Source of the DNA: Paenibacillus pinistramenti
Lineage (GTDB): Bacteria; Bacillota; Bacilli; Paenibacillales; Paenibacillaceae
Length of the DNA: 64,000 bases
Direction of reading: 5' to 3'
Assembly (NCBI RefSeq): GCF_005869875.1
Contig: NZ_VAWG01000008.1
Span: forward strand, 62,001 to 126,000
Part shown: positions 40,855-49,850 of the stretch, in pieces
Layout of the letters: the number at the start of each line of letters is the position of its first letter
How positions within the stretch are numbered: position 1 is the first letter of the stretch
Translations under genes and position numbers: made by a program
Notes under the pieces: generated by a model
What the model was told of the DNA's origin: nothing
The model's database searches: none
The model's input: the letters and a program-made list of their open reading frames with translations, nothing else

Positions 40855-42672
40855 GTGGTTTTTGGCAAGGGGATAATCAGGGTCCGCCGCGGCCAGACAA
40901 GCCTGCAGACCAGGTTCTTTCTGGCGTTTGGGGTGCTTCTGCTGATCGTGGTCGGCTGCTTCACCGTCTATGTAAATGTTGTGGTCATAAAGCCGCTCAA
41001 AGCCAGAAGCGAGAATGAAATGCAGCTTGCGGCGGCCAAAATCAGCGATCAGCTGGACCTGTACGTCAGCAGCCAGAACGAGCTGTCCCAGCGCATACTG
41101 GCCAACACGCAGGTGTATACGCTGCTCCCGAGAGGAGGAGATTCGCCGCCTCCTTTGGAAGGGCTTACAATCAACCGGAAGCTGCGGGAAGTGATGTTCC
41201 AGGCGATCGGCCCCAGCATGAATATTGAGGATATGGCGATTTATGATGCGCAGGGCAGTCTATTGACCTCGTACATCGGCAATTCCGGCAACCTGTCCTC
41301 GCTCGTGTTGTTCCTCGAGGACAGCTGGAAATTTCCGAGCTGGTCCGAAAGCGCGTATGCGTTATACCGGCCGGAGTCCGGGCGGGTTTATTTTCTGCGC
41401 ACCATTATGAACCAGAACGGGCAGGTATTCGGCTATCTGTCCATTCAGCTGAAGCAGGAGTACCTGAGCAGGGCGGCTGTCGGAAGTGCGGGCAGCGACG
41501 TCTATGTGCTGGACCCGGACGGGCAGCTTGTCTATGGCTCATCTGTGCTTGAGGATGGTGAAGGTGAAGGGGAAGGGGAAGGAAACGGGAAAATCCCTTC
41601 GTTTGACAAGCCGAAAGCGGAAGAAGGCGTCTACCCGGGCGGCCGGATGACTTATGTCGCCTACCACCGTTCGGCCGAGACAGGCTGGACGACGTACATG
41701 GTGATTCCGAGAAAGGTCGTGCTCGGACCGGTGAACTCGGTCAAATATCTCTCGATGCTGCTGATTACCTCGCTGATTCTGTTCTCTGCAGCGTATCTCT
41801 ACGTCTCGGCGCGCAACCTGCTGCTGCCGATCCGGAAGCTGCGCAAGCAGATTCTGCGGATCAATTACAGCAATATGGACATGAAGGTGGAGACGCGCTC
41901 CTCCAACAACGAGCTGCTCATGCTGAACGAGGCGTTCCGCGAGCTGCTTGAGCGGCTGCAGGTGTCCATCGAGCGGGAGAAGCAGGCGGTGCATGAGGAG
42001 GCGAAAGCGCGCAACTCGGCGCTGCAGGCGCAGATTGCGCCGCATTTTATTCACAACACGCTGTACCTGATCAGCATCGCCGCACAGGAGGGGAAGAATG
42101 AGGTTGTCTCGGATATGTGCAAGCACCTGTCAGACAGCCTGCGGTATATTGTTTCTTCTCCGTATGAGCATGTCAGTCTGACGCAGGAGCTGGAGCATGC
42201 CAGGCATTATCTGACGCTGGTTCAGCATAATTTTGAAGAAGATCTCGAGTGGATCGTCGATGCAGACCCTGTGTTTGACCAGATCAGGCTGCCCCGCCTC
42301 GTTATTCAGCCCTTTGTGGAGAACTGCATCGAGCATGCCTTTAAGTCCGAAGACCCGCCGTGGAGAATTGAGGTCAGGGTGAAGCTGTATAACGGCCTGT
42401 GGGCTCTGGAGATAAGGGATAACGGCACTGGGTTCGAGGCGGACAAGATCCGTGAAATTTTGGAGAACGTGAATGCAGGCTGCGCGCAGGACGGGGAGCA
42501 GGGGACCGGGCTGGACTCGGCCGGCATCGGCAACATGGGAATCGTCAACACGGTGCACCGGCTCAAGCTGATGTACAAGAACCGGCTGTTCTTTAACCTC
42601 TACAATCACTCGGAGGACGGCGGAGGAGCAGCAGTTCAGATCATCGCGTCGCTGACGGAGGATTTTTATTAG
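40855..42672 (+). CDS. YesM-type sensor histidine kinase, system 2
   Basis: 605 aa from GTG 40855 (GGGGGGAG five bases upstream). TM1 (RFFLAFGVLLLIVVGCFTVYV), extracytoplasmic sensor (about 45-295), TM2 (LLITSLILFSAAYLYV), HAMP, phospho-acceptor His397 in QIAPHFIHNTLYLIS, ATPase motifs VENCIEHAFK, IRDNGTGF and GIGNMGIVNTVHRL. In the sensor domain five 6-bp DNA repeats (41557-41586) code for an acidic GEGEGEGEGN loop. Divergent from the transporter and 63 bp ahead of its response regulator. Confidence 0.92.
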   Translation: MVFGKGIIRVRRGQTSLQTRFFLAFGVLLLIVVGCFTVYVNVVVIKPLKARSENEMQLAAAKISDQLDLYVSSQNELSQRILANTQVYTLLPRGGDSPPPLEGLTINRKLREVMFQAIGPSMNIEDMAIYDAQGSLLTSYIGNSGNLSSLVLFLEDSWKFPSWSESAYALYRPESGRVYFLRTIMNQNGQVFGYLSIQLKQEYLSRAAVGSAGSDVYVLDPDGQLVYGSSVLEDGEGEGEGEGNGKIPSFDKPKAEEGVYPGGRMTYVAYHRSAETGWTTYMVIPRKVVLGPVNSVKYLSMLLITSLILFSAAYLYVSARNLLLPIRKLRKQILRINYSNMDMKVETRSSNNELLMLNEAFRELLERLQVSIEREKQAVHEEAKARNSALQAQIAPHFIHNTLYLISIAAQEGKNEVVSDMCKHLSDSLRYIVSSPYEHVSLTQELEHARHYLTLVQHNFEEDLEWIVDADPVFDQIRLPRLVIQPFVENCIEHAFKSEDPPWRIEVRVKLYNGLWALEIRDNGTGFEADKIREILENVNAGCAQDGEQGTGLDSAGIGNMGIVNTVHRLKLMYKNRLFFNLYNHSEDGGGAAVQIIASLTEDFY

Positions 42673-42735
42673 GAGGCTGCCGGGCGTCTTTGTCTTAGGA
42701 AAAAAAGGTACGAAAGTGGAGGGAGGGGCTGCATC

Positions 42736-44292
42736 ATGTATACCGCAATTATCGCTGAAGACAGCAAGCCGATCCTGCGCCATATTCAAAGGCTGCTCGA
42801 ATCGGCCGGTCTTCCGGTCCGCCTGGCCGCCACCGCCGCAAACGGGCTTGAAGCGCTCGAAATTCTCAAGTCCCAGCCTGCGGATATTCTTCTGACGGAC
42901 ATCCGGATGCCCAAGATGAACGGGCTGGAGCTGATTGAGCAGGGCAAGCTCGTCTGCCCCGGACTCCAGACCGTGCTGATCAGCGGGTACAACGATTTTG
43001 AATACGTGCGCAAGGCGCTGAATCTCCAGGCGTTTGATTACCTGCTGAAGCCGCTGGAGGAGAGCCAGTTCAGCCAGGTCATGCAGCGGCTCGTAGAGCA
43101 GCTGGATGCGCAGCGTCAGATGGACCGCAAGCTGCTTGAAGGCGTTGTCGAGCCTGAATTTCTGCCCACAATGGCGCTCGGCGCTGAGCTGTATGCCGCA
43201 GATAAAATCATGCTGCTGGTGCGCAGGCAGCCCTTTACTCCGGGGGCGGAGCAGTGGCGCGCACCAGAGATGCGCGCTTCCCTGGAACAAGCCTGCGCGC
43301 CCTGCGGCTGCACCGTGCTCCCTGCAGGCCGCCCGGAGCAGTTTATTGTGCTGGCGGGCGCAGGGGATGCAGGGATTCCGGGGAATGCCGGGATCAGCGC
43401 ACCGGCATCCGCCGGGGCCTGGGGCCTGGCGGTGCAGAGCCGGCTGCAGCAGCTCGGCCTGCGGGCGGCCGTGCTGGCCGACCACCTGCCGGCGGGTATT
43501 CAGCCGCTGGTGTCGGTCTATGGCCGGCTGGACCGGGCCATGAACGGCCGGCTCACAATTGCCGGGGAGCTGGCGCAGCCTGCGGAGGCAGACAGGGAGG
43601 GCGGCGCGGCTCCGGGAGACGCAGCGGAGACGGTCGCCGTCCGGACCCAGCTCGCCGACCTGATCGCGCAGCGGAACAAGGAGCGCTTTCTGCTGCTTCT
43701 GCGCCAGCAGCTGCCGAAATGGCTGAGCCGCTCGGCCCGGCTCTGCGAGCTGGAGCGCTCCGTCCGCTTTCTGGCGGAAGCCTTCGCCGCCGTGCCCGGG
43801 ACGGACAGGGACAGCCCGGGCGAATCCGGCTGCAGCAGCCCGGCTGAGGAAGCGGGGCAGTTCATGGCGGGCGAAAGCCTGGAGTCGCTTGGCGAAGAGC
43901 TTCTGGCGTGGGCCGGCCGGAAGTTTGAGGCGCTCCAGGAGCCCTGCCGGAAGAGCGGCGAGGAGCTGTTCGGCCAGCTCGACCGCTATTTGCGGAGCCG
44001 CCTGTACGCCCAGCTGTCCATCGGCGATGCGGCGCAGCATTTTCATGTCAGCCCGTCCTATATCAGCCGGATTGTCAAGCGGTACACAAGCGACACCTTC
44101 GTCCACTACTACATGAGTCTTAAAATTGCTGAAGCCCGCCGCCTGCTCGCTACAGGCCCGGATGTCAAGGTCAAGGACGTTGCGGAGCTGCTGTGCTTTG
44201 CCGACCAGCACTATTTCTCCAAGGTATTCAAGGAATATGCAGGTTACAGCCCGAGCGAATATAAGGACGCCTGTGGAACAGGCATGCGCTGA
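42736..44292 (+). CDS. YesN-type AraC response regulator, system 2
   Basis: 518 aa. REC domain with AEDSKPILRHIQR, phospho-acceptor Asp55 (LLTDIRMPKMNG) and LLKPLEE; a long, variable, Ala/Gly-rich middle (about 130-400, including GDAGIPGNAGISAPASAGA); and a C-terminal AraC domain (about 410-518) with LSIGDAAQHFHVSPSYISRIV and VKDVAELLCFADQHYFSKVFKE. Likely activates the divergent sugar transporter promoter at 40696-40722. Confidence 0.92.
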   Translation: MYTAIIAEDSKPILRHIQRLLESAGLPVRLAATAANGLEALEILKSQPADILLTDIRMPKMNGLELIEQGKLVCPGLQTVLISGYNDFEYVRKALNLQAFDYLLKPLEESQFSQVMQRLVEQLDAQRQMDRKLLEGVVEPEFLPTMALGAELYAADKIMLLVRRQPFTPGAEQWRAPEMRASLEQACAPCGCTVLPAGRPEQFIVLAGAGDAGIPGNAGISAPASAGAWGLAVQSRLQQLGLRAAVLADHLPAGIQPLVSVYGRLDRAMNGRLTIAGELAQPAEADREGGAAPGDAAETVAVRTQLADLIAQRNKERFLLLLRQQLPKWLSRSARLCELERSVRFLAEAFAAVPGTDRDSPGESGCSSPAEEAGQFMAGESLESLGEELLAWAGRKFEALQEPCRKSGEELFGQLDRYLRSRLYAQLSIGDAAQHFHVSPSYISRIVKRYTSDTFVHYYMSLKIAEARRLLATGPDVKVKDVAELLCFADQHYFSKVFKEYAGYSPSEYKDACGTGMR

Positions 44293-44337
44293 CCCGTAAC
44301 GGGAAATATGCGCCTGGCTGCAGCAGCAAAAATAAAA

Positions 44338-44383
44338 GACAAGGCCCCCTGCCGGTTAACAACAAGCGGCAGGGGGCCTTGTC
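44338..44383. terminator. strong bidirectional terminator
   Basis: 17-bp perfect stem GACAAGGCCCCCTGCCG / complement with a 12-nt loop, between convergent genes, followed by TATTCTATTC. Confidence 0.85.
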
Positions 44384-44399
44384 TATTCTATTCATTCCC

Positions 44400-45341
44400 T
44401 CATTCGCGGGAATGAAGGACGGAAGGCTCTAAATCTTTCTCCAGCGAAGACGCCTGGGATGAATCTGCAGGCTGCGAAGATCCGTCCAGCCCGGCCAGCT
44501 CGTAATGCCCGGCGAACGGCCGGGATTTGCGCGGTTTGCCCTGGTTCCAGAAGCCCAGCGGGAACAGCAGAAGCTGGAGCGTGAGCGTATAGGGCGCGGC
44601 TTCCAGCCCGGCGCTGTGTACGGCGAACAAAGCGGCGATCAGCAGCGCCAGCCAGCGCTGCAGGCCTGCGCCGGGAGCGGGCCTCCGGCTGACGAGCAGG
44701 GCATGTCCCAGCATAAGCAGCGAGAACAGCCCCGAAGCGGTGCGCATGACCAGGCAGGCGATCGTCCAGGCGTAGTCCGGCGCATCGGACGGCGGGAGAT
44801 CCGCGAGATCCAGCGCCAGCCAGACGCCAAGCAAAACGCCGGCAGCCACAAGCAGAAAGGGCAGGGCCGGCTGCAGCAGCCTGAGCAGCGAACGTCCCCA
44901 GCCCGGCTGCTCGGCAGCTTCCAGCAGCGCCTCATATTCCTCCGCAAGCTGATGCGCTTCGCGGTTCAGCAGGCGCAGGAGCGGCTCCAGCCTTGAAGCG
45001 TCTCCCCGCTTCAAATAAATGCCGATCTGCTCGCGGAGATTGGAGGAGCTGTAAGGCGCTGCCTGGCAGGACAGCAGGCTGTCTGCCAGCTCCGCGTTCT
45101 CCGCCAGCTCCTCCGGCCCCTCCAGGCCGTCTTGTCTGGCAAGCTGCCGCCTGATTTCATAACCGGCGGTTCCAAACCGTTCCAGGCTCTCCCGGAGCCT
45201 GCTGAGCCGCGCTTCCTCATTTCTCCGCCAAAACCGGGCTGCCGTTACATACAGCCAGACGAAGAGAAGCACGGAAGCTATAACCGCAGCGGCCCGCAGC
45301 GGATACTGATCCATCCAATTCAGCCAATCCGTAAGGAACAC
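44400..45341 (-). CDS. multi-pass membrane protein, unknown
   Basis: 313 aa from GTG 45341 (GAGGAG 8 bp upstream; TTG 45344 also possible). One N-terminal TM helix (AAAVIASVLLFVWLYV), a cytosolic helical region rich in Glu/Arg/Leu (about 40-150: RLSRLRESLERFG, EELAENAELADSLL), then four TM helices (LPFLLVAAGVLLGVWLAL, IACLVMRTASGLFSLLMLG, WLALLIAALFAVHSAGL, LTLQLLLFPLGFW) and a polar tail. I do not recognise a family. Monocistronic. Confidence 0.7.
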   Translation of the reverse strand: MFLTDWLNWMDQYPLRAAAVIASVLLFVWLYVTAARFWRRNEEARLSRLRESLERFGTAGYEIRRQLARQDGLEGPEELAENAELADSLLSCQAAPYSSSNLREQIGIYLKRGDASRLEPLLRLLNREAHQLAEEYEALLEAAEQPGWGRSLLRLLQPALPFLLVAAGVLLGVWLALDLADLPPSDAPDYAWTIACLVMRTASGLFSLLMLGHALLVSRRPAPGAGLQRWLALLIAALFAVHSAGLEAAPYTLTLQLLLFPLGFWNQGKPRKSRPFAGHYELAGLDGSSQPADSSQASSLEKDLEPSVLHSRE

Positions 45342-45454
45342 CAAGCTCACTCCTCTTGACTCTAATATTTCCACTATTGCACAAGAATGCATGCGAATTC
45401 AAGCACAGCGGGTATATAAATTACAAGCTGAATGTAGCGAGGAGGCGTTCCTGT

Positions 45455-46165
45455 ATGATGATAGGCGAAATCACCGTTAAGCTGATCGTCGGCTTTCTGG
45501 GTCTTTGGGTGATGACAAGATGGCTTGGCAAGAAGGAAATTTCCCAGCTGACCCCGTTCGATTTTATTTCTTCCATTATGCTCAGCGAGCTGGTCGGGAA
45601 CACGATTTATGACGAGGAAGCCAGTGTGGTGAAGCTGTTGTATGCACTGCTGCTGTGGGCACTGCTGTCCTACCTGTTTGAAAAAGTAACCCAGCATTTC
45701 CGCAGGCTGCGGAAAGTGATGGACGGCAGGCCGGGCGTCCTGATCCGCGGCGGCAAAGCCGATTTGAAGGAAATGCGCCGCAACAGCGTGGATTTTGATC
45801 AGCTGCGGATGCTGCTGCGGCAGCAAAATATTTTTTATATCGGCGAAGTCGAATATGCCCTGTTTGAGGCCAACGGAACGCTGAGCGTGATGAAGAAGTC
45901 AGAATCCGAGACGGTAACACGCGGGGACTTGAAATTACCGGAGCAGCCTCCCGCGCTTTCTTATAATCTGATTGAGGACGGGGAGATCATCGAGGAGAAC
46001 CTCAAGCTCATCGGCAAAAATAAAGCCTGGCTCATGAACGAGCTCCAGGAGAAGGGATATGCAGACCTCAAGAACATCGCTTATGCGGAATGGCAAAAAT
46101 CCGAGGGACTGTACATTCTTGAGCATAAAGAAGACTCCGGGTGGGAGCCTAAAGAGGACTTGTAA
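45455..46165 (+). CDS. DUF421 membrane protein, YetF-like
   Basis: 236 aa. N-terminal TM segments with the DUF421 signature LGLWVMTRWLGKKEISQLTPFDFISSIMLSELVGN, then the soluble alpha/beta domain (VLIRGGKADLKEMRRNSVDFDQLRMLLRQ, VEYALFEANGTLSV) of the YetF/YrbG/YdfS group, some of which occur in spores. ATG 45455 with GAGGAGG 8 bp upstream; the frame is open further left without support. A hairpin AAGCC/GGCTT plus long T-run (46163-46198) ends the gene. Confidence 0.9.
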   Translation: MMIGEITVKLIVGFLGLWVMTRWLGKKEISQLTPFDFISSIMLSELVGNTIYDEEASVVKLLYALLLWALLSYLFEKVTQHFRRLRKVMDGRPGVLIRGGKADLKEMRRNSVDFDQLRMLLRQQNIFYIGEVEYALFEANGTLSVMKKSESETVTRGDLKLPEQPPALSYNLIEDGEIIEENLKLIGKNKAWLMNELQEKGYADLKNIAYAEWQKSEGLYILEHKEDSGWEPKEDL

Positions 46166-46346
46166 GCCTCCTCTGGGGCTTCTTCTTCTTTTTTTTTGCT
46201 GGAATTCGGCGCCATTCGGAGCTGAGACTTATCTATTTTACGAGGAAGTGACATAAAGATTAAAAATCAAGATAAACTATTTCGAAAAGAAACTTGGGGT
46301 AAAGTAATTTAATTTTTGCGGAATATAATGATCTGATTTGCTTTCA

Positions 46347-46426
46347 TGATATAATGTGGCGACATACAAAGCAGAGATACGGAATTTGAAGGAAGAGGAA
46401 GGAAGAGGAAAGAAGAGGAAGGAGGG
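46347..46426 (+). promoter_or_regulatory. promoter and GA-rich tract upstream of TauE gene
   Basis: Extended -10 TGATATAAT (46347-46355) precedes a pure purine stretch of GGAAGA-type repeats (46388-46426) that ends in the ribosome site GGAGGG, six bases before the TTG start. Slippage in the tract would change leader length and the number of ribosome-like sites. Confidence 0.6.
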
Positions 46427-46432
46427 CCAATA

Positions 46433-47266
46433 TTGACGGCTGAAGTGATTGAAATTTTTCTGATTGCCATCCTTGCAGGGGTGGTGGGCTCCATTCTCGG
46501 CCTGGGGGGCGGGATTGTCGTTACGCCGGCGCTGACGCTGCTGTTCGGGGTGGACATCAACCATGCCATCGGGGCCAGCATTATCTCCGTTATCGCGACC
46601 TCCAGCGGCTCGGCGGTTGCCTATATCCGGGACAAAATCACGAATATCCGGGTGGGCATGTTTCTGGAAGTCGCTACAACCGTAGGGGCGATTACCGGCG
46701 CTTTTCTGGGAGCCGTCATCGCTCCGAAATTTCTGTACGTCATCTTTGCGGTACTGCTTCTCTACTCCGCGTATGCCATGGTCAAGAAGGCCAGCCAGGA
46801 AGTCCCGCAGAATGTCCCGCTGCACCCGATTGCGCAGAAGCTGCGCCTGCAGGGGGAGTATTACGACAAGGCGCTGGGGGAGACCGTTGCTTATAACGTG
46901 GACCGGGTGCCGCAGGGGTTCGGCGTTATGTACGGCGCGGGCGTCATCTCCGGCCTGCTCGGCATCGGCAGCGGGAGCTTTAAGGTTATGGCGCTGGACG
47001 TCTTTATGAAGATGCCGCTTAAAGTATCGACGGCTACAAGCAACTTTATGATGGGCGTAACGGCGGCGGCGAGCGCGGTCATTTATCTGTTCCGGGGAGA
47101 TATTGATCCGGTTATTTCAGCACCGGTAGCGCTGGGCGTTCTGATCGGCGCGACGGTGGGTTCCCGGCTTATGCAGCGCATGAAGAGCAGAACGATCCGC
47201 AAGCTGTTCATTCCGGTCATGATTTACGTCGCGGCGCAAATGCTCTACACAGGCTGGAGGGGTTAA
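46433..47266 (+). CDS. TauE/SafE-family sulfite/organo-anion exporter
   Basis: 277 aa from TTG 46433. About eight TM helices with the two family repeats: GSILGLGGGIVVTPALTLLFGVDINHAIGASI and GVISGLLGIGSGSFKVMALDVFMKMPLKVSTATSNFMMG. The family exports sulfite, sulfoacetate or related anions; the substrate here is unknown. The DUF1634 gene starts 3 bp after it, a common pairing that suggests one complex. Confidence 0.9.
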   Translation: MTAEVIEIFLIAILAGVVGSILGLGGGIVVTPALTLLFGVDINHAIGASIISVIATSSGSAVAYIRDKITNIRVGMFLEVATTVGAITGAFLGAVIAPKFLYVIFAVLLLYSAYAMVKKASQEVPQNVPLHPIAQKLRLQGEYYDKALGETVAYNVDRVPQGFGVMYGAGVISGLLGIGSGSFKVMALDVFMKMPLKVSTATSNFMMGVTAAASAVIYLFRGDIDPVISAPVALGVLIGATVGSRLMQRMKSRTIRKLFIPVMIYVAAQMLYTGWRG

Positions 47267-47268
47267 GC

Positions 47269-47697
47269 ATGGAGGAAGCGAAAGCGAAGGCAAAAGCAGA
47301 CGCAAATGCAAATGCAATAACAGGAGCGGAAGGGGAACAAGCCGCCAGCCGCATAGCCGCGGTCGAGCTGGCCGTAACCAAGATGCTGCGCATCGGCATT
47401 TACGCCGCTGCAGCGGTTATCGTTACAGGTCTGCTGTGGCTGCTGATTACCGGCGAAGGCGGGTATCCGGAGGATACGTATCCGACCAGCTTCACGGACA
47501 TCGCCAGCGGCGTGGCCGACTGGAAGCCGGTTGCCGTGATCGAGGCGGGGCTGTTCCTGCTCATCCTGACCCCGGTGATGCGGGTGGTGGTGTCCCTGTT
47601 TACCTTTCTCCATGAAAAAGATTACCGCTTCGCCTGGATCACCGCACTTGTGCTGGTCATCCTGATCATCAGCTTCGCGCTGGGCAAAGCGGGTTAA
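47269..47697 (+). CDS. DUF1634 membrane protein
   Basis: 142 aa with three TM helices (IGIYAAAAVIVTGLLWLLI, AVIEAGLFLLILTPVMRVVVSLF, WITALVLVILIISFALG) and the DUF1634 motif. The N-terminal cytosolic tail AKAKAKADANANA is coded by 6-bp repeats (47281-47316). Small partner of TauE-type transporters; exact role unknown. Confidence 0.85.
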   Translation: MEEAKAKAKADANANAITGAEGEQAASRIAAVELAVTKMLRIGIYAAAAVIVTGLLWLLITGEGGYPEDTYPTSFTDIASGVADWKPVAVIEAGLFLLILTPVMRVVVSLFTFLHEKDYRFAWITALVLVILIISFALGKAG

Positions 47698-47715
47698 GGG
47701 TTTAATTGAACTGAA

Positions 47716-47755
47716 GAAGCAGGGGTCGCGGGACCGCCTGCTTTGTTTATTTTCC
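47716..47755 (+). terminator. terminator of tauE-DUF1634
   Basis: AAGCAGG.GGTC / GGACC.GCCTGCTT stem followed by TGTTTATTTT. Confidence 0.8.
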
Positions 47756-47783
47756 GGACAAGTCCAGCCAGGTTGTTTATAAT
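47755..47783 (+). promoter_or_regulatory. promoter of marR (47821)
   Basis: -35 CGGACA (47755-47760), 17-bp spacer, -10 TATAAT (47778-47783). Confidence 0.6.
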
Positions 47784-47820
47784 GATAGCTGTAAGCTGCT
47801 GACGGGTGGAGGAGCAAATC

Positions 47821-48312
47821 ATGAACAAAGAAGAACAGGTCATAGCCAGCTTCCGGGAATTATTTAACAAGTTGGCTTGGCTCAATAAGTTTAAAATGGA
47901 AGAGAGTCTTAAAGGCTATAAGCCCTCTGAAGTACACTGCATCGAATACATTGGAAAGCTTGAAGAACCCAACGTGACCAGGCTTGCAGAAGCCCTTTAT
48001 ATGACTACCGGGGCTATAAGCAAAATTATGAAGAAGCTGCTTGAAAAAGGCATTATCGAAAGCTATCAGAAGCCGGATAACAAGAAGGAAATTTATTTCA
48101 GGCTTACGGAGCAGGGGAATGCGATCTTCAAGATCCATGAGGACCTGCATAATGAGTTTCAGGAGCGGGACCAAGCCGTCTTTGCGCAGATCACCGACCG
48201 GCAGTTTGAGGCTATGCTCGGTTTTATCGAGAACTACAGCAGGCATCTGGATGCGGAAATCAAGAAGCAGGGGCTGGGAATGAAGCCGGAGCAAGCAACG
48301 GAACAAAAATAG
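47821..48312 (+). CDS. MarR-family regulator
   Basis: 163 aa from ATG 47821 (GGAGGAGC 7 bp upstream). Winged-helix region: KPSEVHCIEYIGKLEEPNVTRLAEALYMTTGAISKIMKKLLEKGIIESYQ with wing PDNKKEIYFRLTEQG. It has its own terminator, but the MFS gene downstream carries two palindromes at its promoter, so it probably represses that gene in trans at close range. Confidence 0.88.
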   Translation: MNKEEQVIASFRELFNKLAWLNKFKMEESLKGYKPSEVHCIEYIGKLEEPNVTRLAEALYMTTGAISKIMKKLLEKGIIESYQKPDNKKEIYFRLTEQGNAIFKIHEDLHNEFQERDQAVFAQITDRQFEAMLGFIENYSRHLDAEIKKQGLGMKPEQATEQK

Positions 48313-48341
48313 GATTGCTGAAAATTGAAAATCAAACCACA

Positions 48342-48377
48342 GGCAGCCGGACTCGAAAGAGAGCGGGTGCCTTTTTT
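48342..48377 (+). terminator. terminator of marR
   Basis: GGCAGCCGGACTC / GAGAGCGGGTGCC imperfect stem with GAAA loop, followed by TTTTTT. Confidence 0.75.
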
Positions 48378-48392
48378 GATGCTTAATTTTTG

Positions 48393-48439
48393 TTTCCAAG
48401 GAAGGGAAAACGTGATACACTTATTTTGTTTCCTAGGAA
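48393..48439 (+). promoter_or_regulatory. MFS promoter flanked by two palindromic operators
   Basis: -35 TTTCCA (48393-48398), 17-bp spacer, extended -10 TG-A-TACACT (48413-48421). Palindromes TTCCAAGGAA (48394-48403) and TTCCTAGGAA (48430-48439), each followed by GG.AAAA, lie over the -35 and just past the start point, centres 36 bp apart. Confidence 0.65.
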
Positions 48440-48472
48440 GGAAAAATAGCGAGCTTTAAGGGGAGATTTCCA

Positions 48473-49756
48473 TTGTTCAAATCCAAATCAAGCAGAGGAA
48501 CTGCCAGAGAGCAGACTAAAGAGCAAGCCAACGAGCAAGCCAACGAGCAAGCCGTCGATAAAAAGGCTTTCGTATTCGGCCTTATGTCTGTTTTTCTATG
48601 CGGGATAGGCTTCAGCATCATCGCACCGGTTGTCCCGTTTCTGGTGCAGCCCTATACCAATCAGGGGAATCAGGCGGTTGTCGTCACGCTGCTCACCTCC
48701 GTTTATGCATTGTGCGTATTTCTTGCAGCACCCGGGCTCGGAGCGTTGAGCGACCGGTATGGCCGCCGTCCGCTGCTCTTCATCTGCCTGCTCGGTTCGG
48801 CAGCAGGTTACTTTATTTTTGGCCTGGGGGGAGCCTTGTGGGTGCTGTTTGCCGGGCGGATAATTGAGGGGATAGCAGGCGGGGTGATCAGTACTCTCTT
48901 TGCTTATTTTGCAGATATTACGCCTGCGGCGCAGCGGACCAAATATTTCGGATGGATGAGTGCGGCTGTCGGCGCAGGTTCAGCGATGGGGCCGGCGATC
49001 GGCGGGCTGCTTGCCAAATTTGGCTATTCTGTGCCTATGTATGCGGCTGCAGCAATAACGGTGTTAAATGCGGGCGCGGGGTTCTTTTTGATGCCGGAGA
49101 GTCTTGGCAGGGAGAACAGGCTGAGCAAAATTACCGCTGCAAGGCTCAATCCTTTGGCACAGCTGTTTCACGTACTTACCGCAAAAAATTTAAGCAGACT
49201 GCTCATCTCAGCCTTCCTCATTTGGGTTCCTAACGGCTCTTTGCAGGCGGTTCTCTCCCAGTTTACGGTAGACACCTTCCACTGGGCGCCTGCCCTGATC
49301 GGGCTTATGTTCTCCATTATGGGCATTCAGGACATTGTCTCCCAGGGCCTTATTATGCCAAAGCTGCTGAAAAAGCTTAGCGACGCACAGATCGCCATTC
49401 TTGGAATGGCTTCGGAGATCGCCGGTTACGGTTTTATAGCGGCCTCGGCGCTGTTTTCCTTCTACCCGCTTATGATCGCCGGCATGTTTATATTTGGCTT
49501 TGGGGATTCGGTCTTCGGGCCGGCCTTTAACGGCATGCTCTCCAAATCGGCCGAGCCGGGCGGGCAGGGAAGAATCCAGGGAGGCAGCCAGTCGATACAG
49601 GCTCTGGCCCGAATCATCGGGCCTGTCATCGGAGGGCAGATTTACGTATCCCTTGGTCATGCCTCGCCCGCATTGATGGGGATGCTCCTGATCGCCGGGG
49701 CAATTATAGTTATGTACAGGGGTAAACTTGTGTTTCGGACTGCAGAAGGGCCATAA
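48473..49756 (+). CDS. MFS efflux transporter (TetA/multidrug type)
   Basis: 427 aa from TTG 48473 (GGGGAG 7 bp upstream). Twelve TM helices of the DHA1 family with motif A GALSDRYGRRPLL and motif C-like GWMSAAVGAGSAMGPAIGGLL. The hydrophilic N-terminus contains a 12-bp DNA repeat (48521-48556) coding for EQANEQANEQAV. Likely exports drugs under control of the MarR protein encoded upstream. Confidence 0.9.
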   Translation: MFKSKSSRGTAREQTKEQANEQANEQAVDKKAFVFGLMSVFLCGIGFSIIAPVVPFLVQPYTNQGNQAVVVTLLTSVYALCVFLAAPGLGALSDRYGRRPLLFICLLGSAAGYFIFGLGGALWVLFAGRIIEGIAGGVISTLFAYFADITPAAQRTKYFGWMSAAVGAGSAMGPAIGGLLAKFGYSVPMYAAAAITVLNAGAGFFLMPESLGRENRLSKITAARLNPLAQLFHVLTAKNLSRLLISAFLIWVPNGSLQAVLSQFTVDTFHWAPALIGLMFSIMGIQDIVSQGLIMPKLLKKLSDAQIAILGMASEIAGYGFIAASALFSFYPLMIAGMFIFGFGDSVFGPAFNGMLSKSAEPGGQGRIQGGSQSIQALARIIGPVIGGQIYVSLGHASPALMGMLLIAGAIIVMYRGKLVFRTAEGP

Positions 49757-49850
49757 TTATGGGTAAATTAGAAGAGTGAATGCCGCAGGGCAGCAGAAGA
49801 CAATACAAAGCCGGATGGATTGACCGCCGGGCTAGGAAGAGGGAACGGAA

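Noticed and set aside
42130-44211. 693-codon minus-strand frame antisense to the system 2 kinase and response regulator
   Set aside because: Low-complexity composition, no ribosome site, and the plus strand carries complete REC and AraC domains.
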